From NCBI GenBank assembly GCA_017307505.1, contig JAFKEE010000035.1:1-64000 (forward strand): 64,000 nucleotides of DNA. The letters are read 5' to 3'. This stretch comes from Acidobacteriota bacterium (GTDB lineage: Bacteria > Acidobacteriota > Terriglobia > Bryobacterales > Bryobacteraceae). The position numbers and the translations under genes are program-made. This document shows, piece by piece, positions 17,590 to 24,191 of this stretch. Under the pieces are notes generated by a model. That model worked only from the letters and a program-made list of their open reading frames with translations. It ran no database searches and had not been told where the DNA came from. The stretch's first letter is position 1, and every line of letters starts with the position of its first letter.

Positions 17590-17928
17590 CTATTCGCTTT
17601 CCATGAGTTCCCGGAACAGTTCCCGAACTTTGTTCTTTGCCACTTCGAGCGCCTTCCGGCCAGCGGGCGTGGCGCGGTAGACCTTTCGCAGCGACTTGCC
17701 GTTTCGTATCTCTTTCGACCGCAGGTAACCCTTCTTTTCGAGCCCGTGAAGAAGTGGATAGAGACTGCCCGGGCTTATTCTGTAGCCGTGACGGGCCAGT
17801 TCCTCGATCATGCCGAGGCCGAAGATGGGCTCCTCGACGGCGTGGTGGAGCACGTGCAGTCTGATCAGCCCGGAGTACAGGTCGCGATCCGCATCGAACC
17901 GGTCGTGCTCAAGTTTCGCTTTCGACAT
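17590..17928 (-). CDS. PadR-family repressor of the efflux operon
   Basis: 112 residues from ATG 17928. It carries the PadR winged helix: EPIFGLGMIEELARHGYRIS, GSLYPLLHGLEKKGYL and the wing with RKVYRATPAGRKAL. PadR proteins are ligand-released repressors that often control the multidrug pump encoded beside them. It is the first gene of the operon with the three pump genes. A strong promoter lies 20-50 bases upstream and a near-perfect 18-bp palindrome covers the start codon, so autoregulation of the whole operon is expected. The start of the transcript would lie about 12 bases before the ATG, leaving no room for a normal ribosome binding site. Confidence 0.88.
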   Translation of the reverse strand: MSKAKLEHDRFDADRDLYSGLIRLHVLHHAVEEPIFGLGMIEELARHGYRISPGSLYPLLHGLEKKGYLRSKEIRNGKSLRKVYRATPAGRKALEVAKNKVRELFRELMESE

Positions 17929-17942
17929 TCGATATCGAGTGT
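17925..17942. promoter_or_regulatory. palindromic operator over the padR start codon
   Basis: ACATTCGATATCGAGTGT pairs with its own reverse complement at 8 of 9 positions, with the core TTCGATATCGAg. It spans the padR ATG (17926-17928) and the expected transcription start, where a bound PadR dimer would block transcription. Confidence 0.6.
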
Positions 17943-17946
17943 TGGC

Positions 17947-17976
17947 AGTATAGAGAGAGTTCTGACGCCGTGTCAA
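17947..17976 (-). promoter_or_regulatory. sigma-70 promoter of the padR-efflux operon
   Basis: Reading on the minus strand, TTGACA (17976-17971) is followed after 18 bases by TATACT (17952-17947). Both hexamers are at or near consensus. The expected start is near 17940, 12 bases before the padR ATG. Confidence 0.7.
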
Positions 17977-18182
17977 ATCAAGAGCGAACCGGGCGGGGTT
18001 CCGGCAGGCCGCGGATGGCTGCCTGCCGCGACCATGCTCAGCCGGCCATCGTGCTGCTGCGTATTCTGGCCGGCACCGTCTTCCTGTTGGAGGGAAACGA
18101 GAAGTTTACTCCCGAGACCCTTGTTGCGAGTCGGAGGGCAGAAGCGGCATCCGCTCGCGCGAGTTTACAACTGCTCTCGTAG
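17970..18182 (+). pseudogene. remnant of a DoxX-family membrane protein
   Basis: A 70-codon frame divergent from padR contains PAIVLLRILAGTVFLLEGNE followed by KFTPETL, which matches the first membrane helix of DoxX-family proteins (LLRLxVGxVFLxEGxxKF). The rest of the domain (three more helices) is absent: after this point the frame turns into Ala/Arg/Ser-rich text and stops. It therefore looks like a truncated copy. An intact DoxX-like gene lies at 39149. Confidence 0.5.
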
Positions 18183-18370
18183 GCGTCATCAAGACGGAGT
18201 GCGGCGTTTCGAAAGATAGCAGCCCATCCTATATATGATGCGCCGGCGAATCCTACGAGAGGAACGGCGATTGAGTGCCGAGACGGGAGAAGGGACCGCG
18301 AACTCGTTCAAGGTGAAAGCAGCGGCCAGCCAGCCTTAGATTAGAAAGGATGCGTCCGGTCCTCCGAGGA

Positions 18371-18397
18371 TGTCACATTCGAAGGCCCTATCCCGTC
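18371..18397 (+). promoter_or_regulatory. ECF41-type promoter
   Basis: TGTCACA at 18371-18377 and CGTC at 18394-18397, separated by exactly 16 bases. This is the promoter signature reported for ECF41 sigma factors (TGTCACA-N16-CGTC). It lies 28 bases before the start of the membrane protein gene whose downstream partner encodes an ECF41 sigma factor, so the operon is probably autoregulated. Confidence 0.8.
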
Positions 18398-18425
18398 TCG
18401 CTGGTGGAGACAGAAGGAGAACCCA

Positions 18426-18875
18426 TTGAAACGAACACTCGGTATTCTCGCGGCGGCCCTGGTGACTGGGGCCATCTTCGCAGCGCTTGTTTATGCAGTA
18501 CTGGCTGTCGCGCACGTTGCCGAACCGGCCGGCAAGACGGTTAGCGGGTTAACCTCCCGGCGGCTTTGGGCCACTGCCTCGGCCGGGTTGGCGCTGGCCG
18601 GTATCGTCCTCGGCGGGCTTGCTCTGGCGCGGCCCTCGAGCCGATTGGGCATCGAGTCCGGACGCTTTGGAGCGGTTGCGGCGCTGGCCGCGGGTTTGAT
18701 TGCCGGGGTGAACGGGGGCCTGAATGTGGCAGTCGCCACAGGCGGTCCCGGTACGGGCAATGGCGTGGTGGGCGGCGCCGCGGCTTTTGTTCTGGGACTG
18801 ATCGCGGTGGCCCTGGGCGGGCGGGCCCTGGTGCGGACTCGCAGGACCGTATTGCAACCGGGGCGAGCGGCGTGA
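18426..18875 (+). CDS. small membrane protein, DUF6223-like
   Basis: 149 residues starting at TTG 18426 with AGGAG 7 bases upstream. It has four hydrophobic helices (LGILAAALVTGAIFAALVYA; ATASAGLALAGIVLGGLALA; FGAVAALAAGLIAGVNGGL; VVGGAAAFVLGLIAVALGG) and a basic C-terminus, the pattern of DUF6223 proteins of unknown function. It is the first gene after the ECF41-type promoter and its stop codon overlaps a GTG that could start the sigma factor gene. It may act upstream or downstream of the sigma factor in an envelope response; that is inference. Confidence 0.7.
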   Translation: MKRTLGILAAALVTGAIFAALVYAVLAVAHVAEPAGKTVSGLTSRRLWATASAGLALAGIVLGGLALARPSSRLGIESGRFGAVAALAAGLIAGVNGGLNVAVATGGPGTGNGVVGGAAAFVLGLIAVALGGRALVRTRRTVLQPGRAA

Positions 18876-18889
18876 GTTCCCCGGGGACG

Positions 18890-19816
18890 ATGGCCGATCC
18901 TGCCGCGAGCTTTGAGCCTTACCGCCGCCGCCTGCTCGGCCTGGCATACCGCATGCTTGGGTCGATGGCCGACGCCGAGGACGCGGTTCAGGAGACCTAT
19001 CTGCGGTGGCACGCGTCCGACCGAGGCAGGGTGTTGGAACCGAAGGCGTTTCTCATGACGACGACTACTCGAATCTGTCTCGACATGCTGACCTCGGCCC
19101 GCGCCCGGCGGGAGGAGTATATCGGCCCCTGGTTGCCGGAACCCGTTGCCGATACCGAAATGCTGGCCCCGGATAGCCGCACGGAGATGGCGGAGGACCT
19201 TTCCATTGCCCTGCTGCTCCTCCTCGAGCAATTGTCGCCGCTGGAACGGGCCGCTTTTGTGCTCCACGAGGTATTTGATTTCTCGTTCCGTGAGATCGCA
19301 CAGGCGCTGGAGCGCAGCGAGGCGGCCTGCCGTCAACTGGCAACCCGCGCGCGGACGCGCATTCGGGAGGGGCGGCCTCGCGGTGTTGCGCCGACGGCTC
19401 GTCCGAGTGAGGCCGATGCGAAACATGTCCAACTCATGTCGGCCTTCGCCGCCGCGACCCAGGCCGGGGATCTGGGCGGGCTGATCCAGTTGCTGGCAAG
19501 CGACGCGCGTGTGATTACGGACGGCGGCGGGAAGGTGCGATCGGCGTTGAAGCCGATTGAAGGCGCTGAACGGGTGGCACAGTTCCTGGTGGAGGTCACT
19601 CGGAAACGACCCGATGCGTGGTGGCGGGATGATTTCAGACCTCGCTTCGGGACCGTGAACGGGCTGCCGGCCATCATCGTGGACGCACCAGACGGGCCCG
19701 TACAAACCACGGCGTTCGAAATCGACGGCGGCGTGATTACCGCGTTGTACATCGTGCGTAATCCGGACAAGCTGCGGCATCTGGGGCGGAACCGGGCTCA
19801 GCGTCCGTCCGAGTGA
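18890..19816 (+). CDS. ECF41-family sigma factor (SigJ-like)
   Basis: 308 residues from ATG 18890; a GTG at 18872 overlapping the upstream stop (GTGA) is an equally possible, coupled start. Region 2 reads LLGLAYRMLGSMADAEDAVQ and region 4 reads SPLERAAFVLHEVFDFSFRE with an HTH after it. The C-terminal third is a fused SnoaL-like (NTF2-fold) domain with DGGGKVRSA and VRNPDKL, the motifs typical of ECF41. In this family the C-terminal domain replaces an anti-sigma factor and controls activity. The matching promoter at 18371 supports autoregulation. A VOC protein gene follows 53 bases downstream. Confidence 0.9.
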   Translation: MADPAASFEPYRRRLLGLAYRMLGSMADAEDAVQETYLRWHASDRGRVLEPKAFLMTTTTRICLDMLTSARARREEYIGPWLPEPVADTEMLAPDSRTEMAEDLSIALLLLLEQLSPLERAAFVLHEVFDFSFREIAQALERSEAACRQLATRARTRIREGRPRGVAPTARPSEADAKHVQLMSAFAAATQAGDLGGLIQLLASDARVITDGGGKVRSALKPIEGAERVAQFLVEVTRKRPDAWWRDDFRPRFGTVNGLPAIIVDAPDGPVQTTAFEIDGGVITALYIVRNPDKLRHLGRNRAQRPSE

Positions 19817-19869
19817 CCCAGAACCGATCCATGTGAAGTGGGAGAGCCAGTGTCGATTGGAGATCAGCC

Positions 19870-20316
19870 ATGAAGCGATCCATACCAGAAGGCGGGCCGC
19901 AGGGACAGGGGATGTCTGAAGCGACGATGCCGCACGTGGTGGGATTTCGGGGCGTGCGATACCAGGTGAAGGACGTGCAGAGAGCGATCGAGTTCTACAC
20001 CGGGACACTGGGATTCCGGCTCGACGGCAAGGCACTGCCCGCGTTCGGCCAGGTTTCGATTGCGGGCCTTCCGCTCATCCTGAGCGGTCCAGGTGCATCG
20101 GGCTCCCTGCCGATGCCCGATGGGCGCACGCAAGAACCGGGCGGCTGGAACCGCGTCCTGCTTCAGGTGCGGGACCTGCCTGCCTGCATCGCTGCCCTGA
20201 AACAGGCGGGGGTCGGCTTCCGAAACGAAATGGAGGCAGGGCCGGGCGGCAGACAGATTCAAATTGAAGATCCTGACGGAAATCCTATTGAGCTGTTCGA
20301 ACCGGCCGCAGGCTGA
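19870..20316 (+). CDS. VOC/glyoxalase-fold protein
   Basis: 148 residues; GGAG lies 9 bases before ATG 19870. The core (about residues 22-145) shows the vicinal-oxygen-chelate fold: GVRYQVKDVQRAIEFYTGTL, GFRLDG, and the closing IQIEDPDGNPIELFEP with the C-terminal metal-ligand glutamate. Members include glyoxalases, dioxygenases and antibiotic-binding proteins, and the sequence does not decide among them. It follows the ECF41 gene on the same strand and may belong to its regulon, since small redox or detoxification enzymes are common neighbours of ECF41. Confidence 0.82.
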   Translation: MKRSIPEGGPQGQGMSEATMPHVVGFRGVRYQVKDVQRAIEFYTGTLGFRLDGKALPAFGQVSIAGLPLILSGPGASGSLPMPDGRTQEPGGWNRVLLQVRDLPACIAALKQAGVGFRNEMEAGPGGRQIQIEDPDGNPIELFEPAAG

Positions 20317-20448
20317 GCGGCCGCAGGGGCTGGAGGCGGGTGTGATGGGCGTGGCGAGCCGCAGGTGCAGCAACTGGTAGCGTGCTGCCTGCGATCGGGC
20401 AGGAGGGGTCTGCGATTTAAGAAGTCCACTGAAGTCCCGGGTGGTTTT

Positions 20449-21759
20449 TCAGGGGCGCGTCCAGTAGTCCGGCAGGCCGTTTCTGGTGGCGCGCAGGATC
20501 TCGAGGATGGAGCGGCGGTCGGCGCTCGAAAGCGACGCGAACGTGGGGGTTTCGTCCTGGCCGGAGAGGATCTGCCAGAGCCGTTGGTAGACACGGTCTT
20601 TCATGGGCTGCGGCATCTGGTCGAAGGCTTCGGAGTAGATGAGGTAGCTGCAGGGGTAGCGGAAGAGGCGGGTCTTCAGGTCGAATTCCCGGAGGGAGCG
20701 GCCGGCGCCATCCCTGGGGCCCTGCCGGGCAAACGATTCCGCGAAGCCCGAGACTCCGGTGACGGGCTCAGTGAGGCGCGTTTCCTCAGCGAAGAGCATG
20801 TATTTCACCAGTTCCTCGGCCGCGGAGTTGATGCGGCGGACGGTGGATTCGCTGAGTTTCTCTGCCGGTTGCTGCAGGAACTTGCTCATCACGGCGTTGT
20901 CGTGGAGGGCGAGGCGCGCTTCGAAGCCGACGCGAGTGATCAGGTTCGTCATGCGGGTCTGATGCTCGAGGACCATCAGCGCAACGATGTCGCTGTGGGG
21001 CGTCAGGTAGGCTCCGGTATCGAAGCGAAACCGCAGATCGGTCACATTCTGGCCATTGGGCTCCAGCGTGACGGGCCCCTCGCGCGTCTGCACGATCGCA
21101 TTGCCCATATGCGTCTGGGCGCCATGCTTACCGGTGACGTACCATCCGCCCCACCTTTCCTTGAGGGGGCTGCGATGGTCGGTGACATAGGAACCGGCCT
21201 GAAAGACGGGCATTCCGGATTGGGACGGATAGACAGAGCGGACCAGCAGGCCAGGCACCCCCACGGTGGAGCCATTCTGATGACATTGGAGGCAGGTGTC
21301 CTGTCGGTCGAAGTGCGGCTTGCCTGTGGCCTCCTGGTCGAGGGTGTAAAAGATCACGCCCTGCCTGGGATCGACTGCGGCGAACTCGAGGACGTCGCCC
21401 CCGCGCACCCAGCCGACCGCGACATTGTCATTGAAGTAAATGGCGCGCGGAAGCTTGGGTGCGATGCGGGTGGCCTGAAAACTGGTTTTCGAGAAGACAA
21501 GAACCTGGGATGCCGGGCGCACGGTCAAGGCTTCGAGGATGGATTCCAGGTACCCGTGGCCCTCGCGGAATCTCAGTTTCACATTCCCGGAGTCGATGCG
21601 TTTCTGGAGACGCGCGACCGCGTCATCGACAGGCAGGGTGGCGTACTGGATCGCGGCATGATCGAGCGGCACCACATAAGAGCCTTCCAGGCCCGCGATG
21701 GCGACGGCAGCAAGGGCCAAACCGATGCAGAGTACGCAGCTAATTTGCCGTTTGGACAT
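20449..21759 (-). CDS. secreted haem (CxxCH) protein of unknown function
   Basis: 436 residues from ATG 21759 with a signal peptide or N-terminal anchor (residues 5-23). One c-type haem motif, DTCLQCHQNG, lies near residue 155. The surrounding sequence (YVTDHRSPLKERWGGWYVTG; MTNLITRVGFEARLALHDNA) is shared by uncharacterised cytochrome-like proteins I know from Acidobacteria and Planctomycetes but cannot name. The gene overlaps the upstream Rrf2 regulator gene by 20 bases, so the two are co-transcribed and probably translationally coupled. That suggests control by redox or nitric-oxide stress, if the Rrf2 protein senses these. Confidence 0.78.
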   Translation of the reverse strand: MSKRQISCVLCIGLALAAVAIAGLEGSYVVPLDHAAIQYATLPVDDAVARLQKRIDSGNVKLRFREGHGYLESILEALTVRPASQVLVFSKTSFQATRIAPKLPRAIYFNDNVAVGWVRGGDVLEFAAVDPRQGVIFYTLDQEATGKPHFDRQDTCLQCHQNGSTVGVPGLLVRSVYPSQSGMPVFQAGSYVTDHRSPLKERWGGWYVTGKHGAQTHMGNAIVQTREGPVTLEPNGQNVTDLRFRFDTGAYLTPHSDIVALMVLEHQTRMTNLITRVGFEARLALHDNAVMSKFLQQPAEKLSESTVRRINSAAEELVKYMLFAEETRLTEPVTGVSGFAESFARQGPRDGAGRSLREFDLKTRLFRYPCSYLIYSEAFDQMPQPMKDRVYQRLWQILSGQDETPTFASLSSADRRSILEILRATRNGLPDYWTRP

Positions 21760-22192
21760 GACAGAGAGATTCCGTGTTTTCGCAGAGAGGACGGATGGGG
21801 CTGGGGTTGGCCAGGATGGCGGCGATGGTGGTGGAACGGAAGGCCTCTTCCACGACACCGACCGCCTCATCCAGTTTGCGGTGGAGCGGGCAGAGCGAGG
21901 AATGCGACTTGAGGCCGAGCGGGCAGTGATTGATGCGCCGCAGGGGATCGACGATGGAGATCACATCCAGAACGGTGATTGTTTCCGGAGAGCGAGCGAG
22001 GGTGAAACCGCCGTGGCGGCCGCGCTGGGCGGTGACGAGTCCGGCTCGGGTGAGCGGCTGCAGGACCTTGTTCAGGTAGTCCTGGGGGACCAGAGTACGG
22101 GCGGCGATGGCTTGGGTGGTCCAGGGGGCGCTCTGGTCCGCGGCGAGGACGACGATGGCGCGGAGGGCGTATTCCACGGTCTGGGAGAGCAT
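21740..22192 (-). CDS. Rrf2-family transcriptional regulator
   Basis: 150 residues from ATG 22192. The winged helix is typical of Rrf2: YALRAIVVLA, IAARTLVPQDYLNKVLQPLT and RGRHGGFTLAR. Family members IscR, NsrR and RirA bind Fe-S clusters through three cysteines; here only two cysteines are present in the cluster loop (INHCPLGLKSHSSLCPLH), so cluster ligation is uncertain. A perfect dyad sits inside its own promoter, pointing to autorepression. It heads a two-gene unit with the haem protein. Confidence 0.88.
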   Translation of the reverse strand: MLSQTVEYALRAIVVLAADQSAPWTTQAIAARTLVPQDYLNKVLQPLTRAGLVTAQRGRHGGFTLARSPETITVLDVISIVDPLRRINHCPLGLKSHSSLCPLHRKLDEAVGVVEEAFRSTTIAAILANPSPIRPLCENTESLCHVQTAN

Positions 22193-22202
22193 GGGCTTTT
22201 CG

Positions 22203-22231
22203 ATACTATGATATCTGGATAAAGATATCAA
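22203..22231 (-). promoter_or_regulatory. rrf2 promoter with embedded perfect dyad
   Basis: On the minus strand TTGATA (22231-22226) and TAGTAT (22208-22203) are spaced by 17 bases. The arms TGATATCT and AGATATCA form a perfect inverted repeat with a 6-base spacer (22209-22230) filling the region between -35 and -10. The predicted start lies only about 4 bases before the ATG at 22192, so the message would be almost leaderless. Confidence 0.65.
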
Positions 22232-22486
22232 GTATTTTATGAGCTGAAGTTGCTGGGCTTCCCTCTGAGGAGAGGCTTGAGGCGTGCCGAATTGAAGAAC
22301 TGAGGAGGTGCTGGTAGGACCAGGGGGTGGCGGTCCCGCCGGCGAATGTCTTTGGGCAGAGACCCCGAATGAGACGCCGGCCGTTCACTCGGATTTGCGG
22401 CGTGGCATCCGCGCCGGGCGCGTCAGACTGACTTGCCGGCACGGCGGGGTCTCCGCCTATTGAGCAACCTGCCCGCAGGGACCTGC

Positions 22487-23947
22487 TCAGAAGTCGCCGC
22501 GGGCTTTGCCGGTGGCCGGGATCGAAGTGATGGCCGAGCCATTGAAGCGGAGTCCGAGGACGCTGACGCTGCCCGTGAAGTTCGTTGGCCTGGTTACAGC
22601 AAACTGCACGGTGCCCCGGTTGCCGGCGATTTGCGCGAGTCCGGGCAGCGATCGCAGGGCAGCGGCGGTTTTCCCGGAGGGCGGCAGGTCGACTGACGAG
22701 GTGCCGATGACCTTACCGCTTTCGTCGGAGACGGTGATGCCGACCGTGGTGGCGACGGTGCTGGGGTTCACGATGGCCACGGCAGTAATGAGGTTGCTGG
22801 TGTCGTCGTAGACCATCAGCTGATACTGGCCGTTGCCGTTGACCAGCGGCACCACGGCCTCCTGGTCGGCGGCACCGGGGGTGCTCTGGCGAAAGACGCC
22901 GTAGCCGGTGATGCCTACCGGCAGGACAGCGGACGCATAACCTTGTACGAGTCCACCCACATTCGGCGCCTCAATGACCGCAGAAGCGCCCGGGGCCAGG
23001 GAGAGGACAGTCGAACTGGCAGCGAGGGACGGTACGATCATGGGCTTTCCATCGTCCCCAGTGAAGCTCACGGGAATCGACAGGGGCGAAGTGCTGGTAT
23101 TGGAGAAGTAGATGGCCGAAGTCCAGCCGCCGCCAAAGGCGAACTGGCCGAGGATCCGCCTGAGGGCCGGGGCGTCAAGTGCGAGTTGCAGGTTCTGCTC
23201 CGGCGTGAGCGCGGTCCCGAAGACAGCCACTTCGTTGACACTGCCTTCAAAAGCGTCGTTGCCGTCGATGGCGCCACCGATGGTGAAGGGGGCTGAGTTC
23301 TGGATTGGACCGACGGCGATGTTGTCGACGACCGTCGTTACCGCCAGGGGCACGCCATCGGAGTAAAGCCGGACTCCACTCGCCTTGCCGCTGCCGTCGT
23401 AGGTGGCAGACACCAGGTGCCAGCCGCCGTCGTTGAGGGAGATGGTGCTTTCCACGCTGAGTCCGAATTTGTCACCTGAGACGAAGACCAAAACCAAGCG
23501 GCCGGCAGACGGTGGTGCGCCCAGGCCGCCATTGTCGACGAGGAGGCCCCAACCGGTGGCTGCGGCGGGGTCGAACCTGGCGGCGATGACCATGTCGCCG
23601 GGCACCTGCCGGGTGGTGCGGATCCAGGCGAGCACCGTCATGGGGTGGAGGGCGTCCAGATTCAACGCGGAGCTGGCGGGCGCCGGGATCGACACGACGG
23701 ATTGGCCCGCGCTGTCAAACACGGCCGCCGGAGCAGCACTAATCCCCAGAGGGCCCACGGCTGAGGTGAATGTCAGGCTGGGGCCGGTGGAGCCGGCGGC
23801 GTTGTGGCCCGACGCGTCGTTGGCGTTGCCATGCAACGGCCAGTAGCCCAGCGGGTTCATCGACAGCACGTCCGTGGAGAACTGGGTTTGAGCGAATAGG
23901 GTTGGCGTGATGGACAACGCCAGTAGCATCTGTAAGAAGCGTTTCAT
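22487..23947 (-). CDS. secreted LamG/concanavalin-A-like protein
   Basis: 486 residues with a signal peptide (residues 1-19, ending TLFAQ). Residues about 30-255 form a LamG-like (concanavalin A) jelly roll: LGYWPLHGNANDASGHN, MTVLAWIRTTRQVPGDMVIA, WHLVSATYDGSGKASGVRLY and VNEVAVFGTALTPEQ. The C-terminal half (about 265-486) is a beta-rich region with repeated short FSNTSTSPLSIPVSF- and VNPSTVATTVGITVS-like elements, common in acidobacterial surface proteins. It probably binds carbohydrate or other surface ligands outside the cell. No catalytic motif is seen. Confidence 0.82.
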   Translation of the reverse strand: MKRFLQMLLALSITPTLFAQTQFSTDVLSMNPLGYWPLHGNANDASGHNAAGSTGPSLTFTSAVGPLGISAAPAAVFDSAGQSVVSIPAPASSALNLDALHPMTVLAWIRTTRQVPGDMVIAARFDPAAATGWGLLVDNGGLGAPPSAGRLVLVFVSGDKFGLSVESTISLNDGGWHLVSATYDGSGKASGVRLYSDGVPLAVTTVVDNIAVGPIQNSAPFTIGGAIDGNDAFEGSVNEVAVFGTALTPEQNLQLALDAPALRRILGQFAFGGGWTSAIYFSNTSTSPLSIPVSFTGDDGKPMIVPSLAASSTVLSLAPGASAVIEAPNVGGLVQGYASAVLPVGITGYGVFRQSTPGAADQEAVVPLVNGNGQYQLMVYDDTSNLITAVAIVNPSTVATTVGITVSDESGKVIGTSSVDLPPSGKTAAALRSLPGLAQIAGNRGTVQFAVTRPTNFTGSVSVLGLRFNGSAITSIPATGKARGDF

Positions 23948-24191
23948 ATACTCCTCCTGCCTCTGCGATGGAATCGCCGGCGGCGCCAGCTCCGCTTGTG
24001 AGGCGCAAGGCGGTCTGGTTTCCGACGTGCCGCGGCGATCCGGTGAACGATTTTGGCCGCCAACGCGACGCCTGCGGCTGAGAGCGCGGCCAGCGGAGGA
24101 CCGGAGTATACTGGGCGAAGATCAGAGAGGGCTGCTGAAATCCACTTGAAATATTTGTGAGGAAGTTCTCGCCTGCACGGATGTGCTTGAT

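Noticed and set aside
18491-20035. 514-codon minus-strand frame across the DUF6223-like and ECF41 genes
   Set aside because: Antisense shadow; the plus-strand sigma factor is unmistakable.
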